A stretch of 64,000 nucleotides of DNA from Paramecium pentaurelia. Lineage: Eukaryota > Ciliophora > Oligohymenophorea > Peniculida > Parameciidae. Below, piece after piece: positions 34,371 to 48,100 of this stretch. Numbering within the stretch: position 1 is the stretch's first letter; every line of letters begins with the position of its first letter. The position numbers and the translations under genes are program-made. The DNA is taken from assembly GCA_905183005.1 (NCBI GenBank), contig CAJJDO010000031.1:475842-539841 (forward strand), written 5' to 3'. A model generated the notes under the pieces. That model was not told the origin of the DNA, did no database searches, and saw nothing but the letters and a program-made list of their open reading frames with translations.

Positions 34371-36994
34371 TTTTCCCACCCTTAATCTCCTTAATTTTGT
34401 CCATCCATCTATCTAACAGCCTATTCTTACTATAAAATTAGTAATATAAATGCAGATACTTTTATTTCTTCTTCAACCATTTTTCCATTTTATTCTAGAG
34501 ATTTTATTTCTAACTCTGGTAATAATTTATCTGTAGGTGGTATATAAGGAGTCTTAATTTCTTTTTCTAATAATTTTTCCTAAGATATTATAATTATATA
34601 CCCAATCAAAGTTTTCAAACCAAGGATTCCCCTTTAAAGAAGCATAAGAACCTCCCAATCTTACTTCAGGAACACGGGAAAGCAATCTAATATAATTAAA
34701 CTTAATTACTAATCCATCAGTTTTTTTGCCTTTTTATCTTTCAAATAATTTGGATAGGTAATATCTTTTTTAATTATCTCCTCATAAATTTCATAAGGAT
34801 CTTCTGCCTCTTCTCCAAATGGTACCATTCCACACATAAACTCATATAAACATATACCAATTGACCACAAATCCACTAAACAATTGTACCCCTTACCACA
34901 GATTATCTCAGGTGCCATATCTAAATTATAATGTAAATATATTACAATGAGGAGTTCCTATAATTGTATATGTACGAATAATTCCTTATTTTCCTTTAAT
35001 AATTTTAGCAGTTCCTAAATCTATTAATTTAAGAAATCCTTTATCATCAACCATAAAGTTCTCTGGTTTGATATCTCTATAAATAATATTTTAGTGATGT
35101 AAGTATTCAGTTATCAAAATCATGGATGCCACATAAAATTGGGAATCATAAGTAGATAACAAACCTATCAAATAAATACAACAATATACCAATATCTCTT
35201 ATTACATCAAATAATTCCATTCCTCGAACATATTCTAAAAGAAAATAGACATCTAAGGCATCTTTGAATGTTTTCATGAAGGATATAATAAATGGGAAAT
35301 TGACTATTTCTAGTACTTGTTTCTCTTATTGTAGGTACATAAAAATAACATTAAATATTACTTTTCTAAAGTTTATTCATTAATTTGATTCTTATTAAAT
35401 GCTTTCAAAACATATAATTATTGATTATATTTTGCTTTAACTAAATAAACTGGACCAAATTGACCATATGCAATTGTTTTAATATGGAGCAATTCAGACT
35501 TCTTAATATTTTATGCTTCTTTCTTTTTTGTTTGATCAGACTTCTATAACTTCTTTTCTAAAATTTTTTCATTTTTTTTAATCACTTCCTCTAGCTCTCC
35601 TCCAATACAATCTATAAAATTATCTGCTGTTATTTCAGCGATAACTCCATCAGTTTCCATAACAATATCATCATCTAGTCTATTATTAGAATAATATATT
35701 ATTTTACATTTTTGCTTTATTTGTCTATAAAAAATATTCTTCACCCCATGCTTAAGCTTTAGTAGCGACAGTTATACCAGATTTACTCTTTTTTAAACTA
35801 CCTTCAATAATAACAATAATTTTTTAGTTGGCTTATGTTCCTTTTTTCAAAATAACATCTCCTGCTTTACAAGATGAAATTTTCATCACATCCAACACCT
35901 TGTCTATTTATGCTTTAGTTAATTTGCTCAATAATGCATTCTTTTCAAAAGCCCACTTTTATAGATTTCTAAATGTAACAACATGAACTTAATCACCAAG
36001 TATTTTTGTGAGAGAATCTCTTCCCAAAGCTAAACACTTGACATCATCTTCAGCTCTAACAGTCATTTGTCTGACAGTATTATAATATAAGGCTTATTCA
36101 CCAAATGAATCACCTTTGTATAATTTTCTTACTTCTTTGTTACCCTTCAATACAGAAACAGTTCCCTTTTAAAATTTGATGTTTAATTCATACTTCTTTA
36201 ATTATATAGAATGATGATCCAGGATCTCCTTCATTTACAATAATTTGATTTTTATAGAACTTTTATACTATTAAAACAGCTGCAATTGCATCCTTTTATT
36301 CATTTGTCAAATTGTCTAATGTTATATAAAATGGATTTACGAAAAAATCTAACAACTTCCATAAATTTTCTATTTTCTTCATATTCTTTAGTGATCATTT
36401 CTTCAACAGCCCTTCTAAAAGTATTTCGATCAATTCCCCAAAGATTACAATTTTCAAAACATTTTACAGATGCAGAACGAGGAGCATTATATAATAGAGC
36501 TAATTCTCCAAATCCATCTCCTGTTTTCAATTCTCTTTTTGCCTAATTTTTTCAATTTCATTAATTTACTTTTTCATTTACAATTACTTCTAAGCTACCT
36601 CTTTATAATATAAAAAAACAAGTAGCATGATCTTATTATTTAAATATATATGTTCCTGCTGCTGCTTCACAATAAAACATTTTGTTAACTATGTTCTCTC
36701 TATATAACATAAATCATATATTATTACAATTCTGCTTCACTTAAATTGTAAAATACAAAATGATTTTTTAAACAAGTTAAAATAAAAGTAGTGTCATTTA
36801 GTGTTTTTTTCATATCTATTCTTTTAACATTCTCATGTATTACTTCACCACCCTCATTTATATTGTGTTTAAAATTTTAGAGTTTATCCTAAAACCCTAT
36901 AAATAAATACATTTTCATCTCCTCCAGAACGTTAGTCCTCTTCTCCATCACAATGTATTTAATTATCAGAATTATTCTATGATTTTGGATCCAT
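34371..36994 (-). CDS. cGMP-dependent-type protein kinase with three cyclic-nucleotide-binding domains
   Basis: About 780-790 aa with around ten short introns. Domain 1 has the phosphate-binding cassette DGFGELALLYNAPRSASV (near 36480); domain 2 has DSFGEQALYYNTVRQMTV (near 36080); domain 3 has WGEEYFLQTNKAK and lacks the Arg, so it probably does not bind nucleotide. The AGC kinase domain follows: AYGQFGPVYLV, LYVLKAF, IYRDIKPENFM, LIDLGTAKI (DLG, not DFG), GTPHYMAPEIICGKGYN. The C-terminus ends GWEKDF, like the PKG end. The splice near 35370 is not resolved. Kinase and cNMP domains in one chain indicate PKG, which acts in ciliary and motility signalling; cGMP rather than cAMP preference is inferred from architecture. 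Confidence 0.9.
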
Positions 36995-37773
36995 TAAATA
37001 TAATTTAATATTTATATTTATAAAATTTAAGAATTTAGTTTTTTAATTACCTTTAATCCAAAAACTATACTAAATTCTGTAATTTTACTATTTAAAGCTT
37101 GGATTATTAAATAAACAATTAAAACAATAATTGTTTATTTGTTAAATACATGTTTAATTTCTTACTTAATATCCAAAACTTCATTAATCTTACTTAATTT
37201 TAGCAGTTAAAAGATTTTTCTAAATAGTTCTTTATATATTTTAATATATGTAGTATTATTTAATTATATATTATTTTTATATCTAAAATTAATTACATAA
37301 TTTAGAGATCTAATTCACATTAATTTAGTAATAATCTCAAAATTTCCTTTATATTTGCTCAATTTATATATTTTTCTAAGTGAAATATCATTTTTAATCT
37401 AGAAAAAGGAGAAAGAGAATATTTACAGAAAATTAAATTAGTTCCTAGAAATTCTGAAGAATTATTTTAAAGGAAGTTTTAATTTCTTAATTTTTGAGCA
37501 AGCAAAAAAAAAATTAGATGTAGACTAAACTAATTGTCATATACGGCTACATTCTCTAACAGGTTTTTTTCAGGTACTCATGAATCATTTAGGTTAATAC
37601 AATTATGAATATAAGATTATATGATTTTAGAATATATATATATTACTATCATTCTAGTTTAAATGATAGTATAAAAGTTTCAAAGCCATTTAAAGTCATC
37701 CCTCCATGATTTTTTAAGTAATCTTTTATCTTCAAAATTCTCTATTATAGTTTTTGAATTAAGGGATTGAATT
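36995..37773. other. Intergenic region with inverted repeat and possible small RNA
   Basis: About 780 bp between divergent genes with no convincing frame. It holds a 13-bp perfect inverted repeat (37109-37140) and, at about 37516-37570, a less A+T-rich patch ending in a run of seven T that could be a polymerase III-type small RNA gene. Neither is proven. Confidence 0.45.
37109..37140. repeat. Perfect 13-bp inverted repeat
   Basis: Arms at 37109-37121 (AAATAAACAATTA) and 37128-37140 are exact reverse complements, with a 6-nt loop. It lies about 115-146 bp upstream of the PKG start codon, so it could be a promoter element or just A+T-rich chance structure. Confidence 0.8.
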
Positions 37774-38345
37774 ATGACAATCTAATTAGAAGAAAACCTT
37801 GTTTCAAAATTCTCTGAAGGTTCTTCATCTACAGTATCATCAAGGGTTTATTTTTTCAATTCACTCAAAGGATTTGAAAAGTAGTACTTTTAGTAAATAA
37901 CAAATCGATTCATTAATATAAATTAATTAGTTGATGAAATTAAATTAGAAAATTAAAAACTCTCTTTAATTATATGAGTTTGTCATGTGTTATTAAAATA
38001 ATAATAATAATTAATGGAATTTCATTCAAAGAAATTGGAGGGGCAATCAAATAAATAACTAAGTAATAATTTATTAAGGTAATATAAAAATCAATAATTT
38101 GAGGATAAACTTTATAAAATTTATTTTGAATATGAATTACTGAATCCATTAAATATATAGATAGATGATATATCTGTAAAATAGTCATTGTCAGAATGCT
38201 TAAATAAGATTCAAGATGTAAATATATGTATTAAATAGATTACAAGTTTAAGAAATTTGGTTTGAAATCTGTAGGCTTATAATTTAAAGGTGAATTACTA
38301 TATTCTCAAAATTAAAAATTGGCATTTTCTTTAAAAGTACATTGA
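37774..38345 (+). CDS. Hypothetical protein, splicing only partly resolved
   Basis: It begins MTIQLEENLVSKFSEGSSS and continues with YFFNSLKGFEKQYFQQITNR. Later protein-like pieces include KIYFEYELLNPLNIQIDDIS and, last, KFGLKSVGLQFKGELLYSQN leading to a TGA at 38343-38345. The pieces lie in different frames and need several short introns, some of which I could not place (one candidate is a 25-nt intron near 38080). The beta-rich look of the last part is reminiscent of C2-like or similar domains, but I do not claim it. Confidence 0.5.
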
Positions 38346-38362
38346 ATTTAAATACTAAAAAA

Positions 38363-39150
38363 ATGTTTCAACAAATCCAGCAAATATTAAAATAATGGAT
38401 TCCTTTAATATTAGAAGAATTAAGTTACAAACAAATATAAGATTCACTTAGGTGACTGAATAAATATCAAAAATACCTTAGAGAGGAAAGTAAAAATTAT
38501 GAAAACTTAAATCTCTTAATAATGATTAAATATTAAGTCAATAATAATTGAAGGAAGTAACCAATCAAAAGGAGATTAATTAATAGTTTTTCTAAGCATA
38601 AACATAATCAAGTGAATGTGTTTAAAACAATTAATCTCAAATATTATAAGGGGACTTATTGATATTTATTTAGCAGACTCAAAAATAACAATTTAAGGTT
38701 TAAAAACTATATGAATAGAATTTATATTAAGTTAATTTTGAATGATAAATTAGAATCATCAAATGTAAGATTATCTTAAGAATTGCATCCTGCATATTAT
38801 TTGGACAAAAGATTACTAATAAAGCATTTAAGGAAAATGATTTAGTATTATAAAATGATGTAGATTATGAATTCAATAAAGAATAAGAAATAATTTATGT
38901 AAATCTATATTTTTCAGAGTTGTAAATTGATTAAATTAAAGTTCTAGAGATTAAATAAATAGTAAATCTAGATTAGCCAAAATAACAATAATAATAGATA
39001 ATAAAAGAAAAGAAATCTAAAAAAGAAGTAGTTGGCCAATAAAATTAACAATAATAACCAGAAATAAAAGGGAGATTGAAATAAGAATATTTCATAATTT
39101 TGACAATCTTAAGATTAATGAATACAATATATTTGAAGATATTATTTTGA
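38363..39150 (+). CDS. Hypothetical Q-rich protein, splicing only partly resolved
   Basis: A likely ATG at 38363 starts MFQQIQQILKQWIPLILEEL, continues across a 30-nt intron near 38450, then frames change near 38520. Further pieces are LSQQQLKEVTNQKEINQQFF, and after about 38750, ASCILFGQKITNKAFKENDL with EQEIIYVNLYFSELQIDQIK. It ends in a Gln/Lys-rich tail (QPKQQQQQIIKEKKSKKE) and a TGA at 39148-39150. It may be one gene or two. Its end is convergent with and 22 bp from the dynein stop codon. Confidence 0.5.
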
Positions 39151-39172
39151 ATATTTATGTAATATGTTATTT

Positions 39173-42100
39173 TCAATAATCAACATTTAATGTCATGGCT
39201 ACTCCCTAAAGTATCCAATGGCTAGTATGTTCTTGAGTTCTTAAATCAGCTTCAAAAACAAGGCCTACTCCCATAGCATTACGTCTTGATTAAGTAACAT
39301 ATACTGGTGTAGCTAAAGTATCTAAAAAATATAATAAGTATAAATTACCTTTTAATTTTAATTTATTTGCTTCAACAGGGATAACTTGAATTAGAGGCAT
39401 CTCATAAATCAATTCTTTTGGATTCTATTTTTTAAGACAATTATTTTCAACATCCCATCTTGCTCCTTCCAAGTATAAACCTTCAATATAGCATCCAAAT
39501 TCCATTCTTTGATTAATATCTTTAGCCTTGAATTTTTTTGTGACTTAAGTATATAGTCTACTTTTATCGAGAGCCCATGTTTTGGCTCTGCATGTAGTTT
39601 GAATCAAAGCAGTGAGATAACTTTCTGGAATATGAAGACCAGACAACCACATAACATACGGTTCTTCTTTGCTTGCCCATTATGTATATTATAAAACTCT
39701 TCTCTTGAAATGATTCATCCAAGATCCTAGTTTCTTCTCTGTTTATGGTGCAAGTCTTCTCCACATACCAGGTAAGAATCCATTAAATAAGGCTAATGAC
39801 AATTCATCTAGATCACTACTCATACCAATCTCACCTTTTAAGGCACGTTTAAGATTAAAAAGTGATTCATTTATTTTTATTATTAATTTGTTGAATCTTT
39901 CAAGTTCTTAGAACAAGACAACTTATGTTGGAGAGATGATTTCTCCTGCTTCTTTTCTTAAAGCAATGACATCCCAAATGGCAGGTAATTTAGATAAGAC
40001 ATCTTCACTCACATCATTAACATATTTATCTTTGTCTACACCTCCTGAAACTGCACCTCCAGATGCTCTTAATTATAATAGATTATCCCAAATAGACTTT
40101 GCACTATTTGTGAAATAAGTGATTTCTGCATTTGGATGTAAACCAAAGACAACTGGAGAGTTGATAAGAGGTAAATGATCAATCATAGTTTGGAACCCTT
40201 CATGATTAAGTATTTTAGGTATTTCATATTTGAAATCTTCACTCTAAGCGAAGAGGAACTCTCTATTTTTATCAAAGAGGAAATCTCCCATGTATTCATC
40301 TAAATATGTAATCAATACTCTTCTATCATATGAATCTGTCACTCTACCTCCATACATAGCTTCTCCAATAAGATATTTAAGTGAATTCCAAGGGATTGTT
40401 TCATCTTTAGCATCATAAGCCTTCCTCAAATACATTGATAATAAACTGCTACTAATATTGAAATCTGATTCATTAAAATCATAACTAACATTCCATCCAA
40501 TTTTACCATACTTTCTTCTATCCAAAATAATAGAATGGAAGAATGAAACTACATAAACTAATGTTTTATAAGCTACATGAGGACAAGAATTCAATGAATT
40601 TTCATCTATTTTACTCATGATAGCTTTCATATTTAATTTCAATCCATCAGGTGGTTCTGTGACTACTTTAAGTGACTTTTGTAAAATACCCAAAGGAAAT
40701 CTGTCTGTAGGTTATGTTGTTAACCATAATCTAAAATCTTTATGTGGTTTTTGCATTAATTCCAAAGTCTTTTCTAAATAACTCTTCAACCATCCTGTTA
40801 ATAAATGACAATTGGCTAACATTAACCAATGTCCTCTCTATGATGCAGCTTCAACAAATTATGATGCTTCTTATTCACTACCTTATCCAAGAGATAGATT
40901 TCTGAATTTAGCTCCTGTGAATCCTTTTGAGTCACCCAACTTTATTACATCTGGTAATGGATCAGCTCCTGGTGAGAGAATAAATACAATAGGTGATTTT
41001 TCATTAGATTAATCGAATATTTTTTCATAATTAATAATTGGTGGTTGTACATAATTGGAATTTCCATAAATGTCTTGAATATATTTTTTTACTCCATTAA
41101 TTACACGATCAGGTCTGAAGACTCTTAATAACAATAAGATTTAGAATGAATTTAATTTAGTATATCCTTCTGGTAATGTTTCTAATTCTGGTCTTTCATG
41201 ATCATACCATTTCTTCCATTCTTTACCATGCTTTTCTAAATCATCTGCTAATAATCTATAGGTATCAGCCAATTACATTAATCTCATAATATCTTTCCAA
41301 CCTGAATCGGGTACCCATTCATAAGGTTTTTATCTCTAAACTTATTCAAGTGAAGTATTTCCTTTTAAGAAGAAATCTAATTCCTCATGATTTAATAATT
41401 TTTCACCATCTTATATCATAATAGTCATTTAGAAGGCAAACATCAATTTATGAATTTCAAATATACCCAAACAAGTATAATCATAAACATTACTTGTTAA
41501 TTTATCAATAATATTTCTCAATCTTGATTCTAAGATAGTATCTTTTCTAGCATCTCTTAAAGATTGATTGAATACTTATAAATATGCACTTAATGAGTAT
41601 TCATACATTTCAGAAATTGAACTTAATGAACTCATTGCAAAGAATAATATAGCTCCTCTTTTAGCTACTGTTGTATAACTTTATCTTGCTTATTCAATTT
41701 CTTAACTTGTAATTTACCCATCATTAATTGCTTATTAAATCTCTTCTGATTTTGCTTTTGTTTAATCTAATGTATTTATCAACTACACATTATCTAACAA
41801 TGAACCTTAAGCTTCTGACAATCTTTATAATAAATCATCTTCTGCTTCTTTCAACTTTTTCTTATTTTCACTCATACTCTAAATTAGTTCTAATCTTTAT
41901 TTCTCTTTATCTGGTCTTTCGAATGAAACAACTACATTTAATAATTAATCTCTCAATCCAGTTAATGTGACTGTATAATTAATAACCATAGTCTTTGACA
42001 TAATCTCTGGTGTATATTTAGGATTAGCTAATTTGGTTGTGAAATACAATCTAAAATCATCATTATAGTCAATAATATTTTCACCCAATTTGATACTCTT

Positions 42101-45100
42101 CATGCCTGCCTTGATAATGAAATTCTTTTCTAAAATTGGATCTATGGTTGGATCTAATTCTTCATCTACATTTTCAAATAAAAATGGTTTGCCAAATCTG
42201 ATGCAATTTTCTAAAGGTTTCAAAAATACACCTGCTCCTTCATTTAAATTCAAAACTTTGAAAGCTATGTCTTTTTCTTCCCTTTTTTTAATCCAATTAA
42301 CTGCCTATAATTGTGGATCAATACACAAAGGCCATCTTGAAGCTCTAGTTGTGAGTATACCATTTTAAACTGATAATTCATCAGATGGTAATCCTTCAGA
42401 ATTCCATTAAGATATTTCTACTGCACTACTTAATAGATCTTCAAATTTAAATTCTGGATTCATTGGCAATTCCTTTTCCTTAATATCAACCATCCAATGA
42501 TCATAAAGCATTCTTCTTCTAAATGAATAGTCAAATGGTCCTACGTAACTTAAGAAAGAACTGGCAATTAAACAATCTCCAATTAATTATAATGTCATCT
42601 ATGCTAATTTACCAGTGTCTTCTGTCCATCTTTTCTTCTCACCTCCTAAACCTTCAATCAATTTCTTTGCAGCATTCAATTTCTTTTCCATTTCCTATGC
42701 TTGAGCTGTCAATTCAGCTAATCTTGCAGCTTTTTGATCACTCTAAACTTATAATTCAGACACTTCCTTTTATAATGCTGCCAATTTTATAGCAGTATTT
42801 GTTAAATCTTTTTCTGTCTCTTCCTTCTACTTGTTCATCTACTCTAAACGTTATTTAAGTGGTTCCACTTTCTTATATACATCATAGAAATTAACTGTAG
42901 CTGATACCCATTTATATAGACCACCTGCAGCTTTTGAAATTTTTGATATTTCATCTAAACGATTTTCTGGATCTTTCATAGCACTTTTAATCTTTTCAAT
43001 TTAATTTCTAGTCACTTTTCCAATCTTGTTACCATAATTCTATAATTATTCCAATAATTTCATTGGATTATTCATCATTTATCTAGCAGCATTCCAACCA
43101 TCTCCTTCAATACCATCTATTGGTTTAAATATAAGTAACATAGATGCAACAGCTCCAACTGGTTTAGGTGGTGAATTCAATGCTTTCAATTCAACCAACT
43201 CTTTTGAATCAATCTTACTAAGAGCCTCTTTAGCTTCCTCTAAAATAGGAATGGCATCTTTAAGAATTTAATCAGCTTCCTATTGTTTCTAATTGATTTC
43301 TACACTGTCCTTCTCTAATTGTTTTTTCTTTTATGAAGCTTCTTCATTATCCCTTGTAGCAATCTCCTTTTTACCATTAATAATTTTTAGTAAATCCTCA
43401 ACTTCTCTACTTTCATTAGTCACTTCTACTTTCTTAATCTCTAATTCCCCTTGTAAAACTTTCACTTATTCAGATGCTTCATCCAACTTTAAAACACCAT
43501 TTGTATATCTCACTATAAGTTCTTAATATTTCTTTCTATTAACAGCCAATAAACGTTTGTAATTTTATAGGAAATCTAAATAGTTTTTGGGTGTGCTGAA
43601 ATTCTTTCTTCTTAATTATAATTCAAAATCTCTTGAAAACATTTAGATACTCTCATGAACTTTGGTGATATGTTAAATAATCTTAGGTCTGAAAGTTTCA
43701 TCTTCTAAGTTTTCATCCTTTAAATACTCAGTAGCCACACTTACCAAAGCTTCTTCAGGCCAAGGGAAGAACCAATTAATTTAAGTATTACTAACTAAGC
43801 CTGGGAAATTACGACATCTAATTCTCAAAGTATCTCCAGCTGGACTCATACACAAAACAATGTGCATATTGTCTCTAATTTTTTCAAGGAAATAATTCCA
43901 TAATTCATCTTTTGTTTCTAAAATACCTTTTCTTTTTGCTTCATCTCTCACTTTATCACTCATTTTCTTTTTGCCATCTTCATCAAAAAGAGCTGGTACC
44001 ATTCCTATTGTAAGCATATTATTTATCAATTCTAAGAAACCTTCTTCTAATACATGAGCATCAGTAAACAAGAAAATTGTAGGTTTCTATGTCAAAAGAT
44101 CATATAAAGTCTTTAAGTCTTCTCTAAATTCTTTTTCTTTATATCCTCTTGTTAAAGTAATTTAGAATATATCATAACTAGCAGTAAATGCACTCAATCT
44201 AGTCAAAGATTATTTACCACTACCACCATAACCTACAAGTAAAGCATGTCCTAATGGGAATCTGATAATTCTGTGAATTTTAGTTAAGTGTTCTAAAGCA
44301 TCTTTAAACAATACAAGATTCATTTCCTTAACTTCTTCATTATAATCTTATAATAAAGAGTTGAATTTTTAACCAACTTTTTCAAATCCTCCACAATCTT
44401 CATATAATTTAGGATCAACTACATCTGGATCAAGTGGATTAGCTGTTAAATAATCACCAAAAAGCAATGGATCTTATATTGCATATTCTAATGTATCACT
44501 GAAGTGTTCTCTTATTAAACTTGGAACCTTATCTACATTAATAAGGTCTCTGTCTTAATCATTAATGAGACGATCTACAAAGACACGAGTTAGTTCATTT
44601 CTCCATAATCTAATAAAAGATTCTTTAGTTTAGAATTTGTCAAGTGTACTTCTACATAATCCCTCATAGATTCTGCTTAAATCTCTTAAGTTGAAAATGT
44701 AATGGAATTTAACTGGAGTACGTGGCAATTAGATTACAATAGCACTATAAATTTGTAAGGTAGCTTAAGTTATTTTAGCAACAGTTGATGAGACTTCTTC
44801 TGGGAATCCTTATAAATGTGATTTCAAAATTGAATTATAAATTCTCTCTAAGTTTTCATTAGATGGGAATAGTAATTGATAACAATTAAACAAACTCAAG
44901 AATCTTGGATCAAGTGGATTAGCACCAACATTTGGTGGTAAAACAGCTGCAACAAATTAAGTGTCTTTTATAATTTTTTGATCTAGATTTTGACTTCTTT
45001 CATAACAGAATCCTTTTTCAATCAAAAACTTCAACCAAGCTATAGGTTATTATGTACCATATATATCTACTTTAGGCATATGGATATCATCAATAAAAAT

Positions 45101-48100
45101 GATTAATTTTTTACCTGCAATTTTAGGACCAAAAATACGACCTGATCTTTTATCAATATTTTCATCTAATGCTGTTTAAACATCAATTGATTTTGTTCTT
45201 GATGAAAAATTGATATTTAATTTCATATAGTTTTCAGATGGTAAGGAATTCAAATAATTTGATATAATGACTGATTTAGCAGTACCACTATCTCCTACAA
45301 ACATACAAGGTTATTTGTGAGTGATATTTTATCCTAAAAGATATGAAAATCTTTTAGTATCCACAGTTGGAACTAAGATTTTTGAAAACTTTCCATCAGG
45401 AGGTGGTTAATATTCTGTTACTTTCTTTTCCCAAGCAACCCAAGCTTTATTATCTAAAGTATAATCAAAGAAAAGATCAAACAATGAACCAGGAGGAATA
45501 TGTCTTTATGCAACTCTTCTTAATACTTCTTCGAATTTCTTACGAGCATCAAACTTTAAGCATGCACCTAGTGACCATACTATTGCAAAAATATAAGCTA
45601 ATTCAAGATTTTCTTATTCAAATTAAGGATCTTCTTCATTTATAATTGTATCTAACATTTTTGTCAATTAAGTTATGCAATTTAAATTGGTTCTGGGAAT
45701 AGAAAACTCTAAAACATGCCCTTATTCTTCTCCATCAATACCCTCAAAAATAAGATTCATTAATGTAGGAATATATTTTGTATAAAACTCTTCAAGATTT
45801 TATTTCAATCCTTCTGCTTTATCTCCTTTCTTTTACCATTTTGACAACCACTTATCATAAAATGGTTTATATCCTAAATTTTTTGGATCTACATAAACCA
45901 TACCACATCTACTAATAGTAGCAGGTGATGCATATTAAAGATCAAATACTTCGAATAGTAATTTACAAAATCTCTCCAGACGTATACGATCACCATTAAT
46001 AAGTGTTAATAATTTGTTATCATCCATAACAGAATTCATATTTTCAACCCAAACAGCATCAACATCACCATCTAATAAAATCCATCTTTAATGCACTTCT
46101 TATTAACCAGATGGTTTTTCATTAGCAATACGGAAAACCTTACTTAATATACCATCTTTCCATTCTCTAGTTGTCATTTCCATTACACCATATAATTCAT
46201 TAACAGTTATAGATTTTGGATTAATACAATAATAGGTAGCACTTTCTACTCTTTTTAAGATTTCTATAACAGCTGACTTTCCTGATCCAGTTGGTCCTAC
46301 AACCATTGTTGTATGTCTAGTCAACATAGTTTCAAATAATTAAACAACTTTATCAATTTAATCATCTAAAGGTCGATATCCTAATTATTCAACAATCTCT
46401 TAGATTTTATCTTTCTTTTCATATGGTTTTCTCTTAACATCAATTTTAGGGAATAAATCAGTAATCAATCCTTAAAATAATGGAACATCTTCAAATATGA
46501 ATTTAGGCATATTCATGTCTCTAAGTGCTCTCATTAATACAGTATCTTCAGGTAGATCAGCTGCCTCTCTTTTAAGAGAACCTGCCATGACTAACACACT
46601 CTTTAAGGCTCTCAAACCAAAATCATAATGGTATTGTTTACTCAATTATTCACTACCCAATTTATATAAAACTGTCATCTTTTTAGCTAAAACTCTGGCT
46701 GAATTGAATCCCTAACTCATCAACATAATCTCACAAATAATATTAGAATCAGGTACAACCATAACAACTGGTCTAAAAAGAGCCTTTAAATTATCAGGTA
46801 ATTCAGTTCTACCAGCATAACCTGGATTCATTGTTACAAATATTCCTACTGTTGTTTTAACTTGCACTTCTTTCTTCAACAATTCTATTGTCTTTTTTTC
46901 TTAAACTAAAGCTTATTATATTGTCTTGATTTAAACACTCACAACACTCAAAACTTCAGCTGTAATTCTATTAAATTCATCAAAACATCCCCAAAATCCT
47001 GTTTATACTAGACCACTAAAAATAACACCCATAGCTTTGTAATCTAAACCTTCACCACAATTTGTTACACAACATCTTATGGCTAAAGACTTTGCAAGAT
47101 CTTTAACTGTTTCAGTTTTACCAGTACCTGCAGGTCCAGCAGGTGCTCCTCCTAATTTAAATGTTAATGCAGTTGTCAATGTCATAACACATCTATCTGT
47201 TAATGGAGTAATAACTAATCTTCCATTCAATCCTTAATATTCATATCCATAGGTAAAAGTACCAGTACATTATCTAATTCTTATGTCATTATCTTCCAAT
47301 ACCCAATAAAATCTTAATTGAGATTCCCATTCAAATTCTTTAGCATCTAATATTGAATCTTTAACAAAGAAATCAACAATATCTCTAGCATGTACATCAA
47401 CAATAATTAAAGTATTAATTTTAATACGATCAATCATTTTAAGATCTGTTCTTACTAAATCAATTAAATCATCTAAATCTTTTGTTTATTTTTTTAATTC
47501 ATCTTTCATGGCATATTTATTACCCTCCTTTACTTTTCTAAATACATCTTCTACTCTCCAAGTCCACCAAACTTATGTACCTGCTATGGATATCATACCA
47601 ATTTGACTTAAAATCCAAGGTACTCTTTCTTTATTTGCATAATGGAATGTAGCTTCTTTTGTCATTTTCTTAAGTGTTGATTACATTTCTTCATCAACTC
47701 TTGTCATCCATAATTCTACAGGACCATCTGTTTTCTATGGTTCTTTATAAGCAAACTCTTCTGATTCATCAGATGTCATACCAATGACCATTCTATTCCT
47801 GGATAATAACATTTCTCTACAATTATCAAATAATTTCAATGTATGTGGCTAAACAGCTGATACATCACTAGATCCCAAAATGGATAAAAGATCATCATCT
47901 GATAAGAAATAAAATCTTGGGAATACATTTCTTTTTGTATCTAAATAATCTGATAAGGATTTTTATCTTTTATCTAATTAATCAGACAAAGCTTTCAATT
48001 CACTGAGTCTTCCATCATTAACAACACAACTAGCATATATATTTGGATTTTTAGCTGTTGATTCCATTATCTTTTTATATGCTTTATCATTTTAATCAAA

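Noticed and set aside
36286..36546. 86-aa plus-strand ORF
   Set aside because: It is antisense to the first cyclic-nucleotide-binding domain of the PKG.
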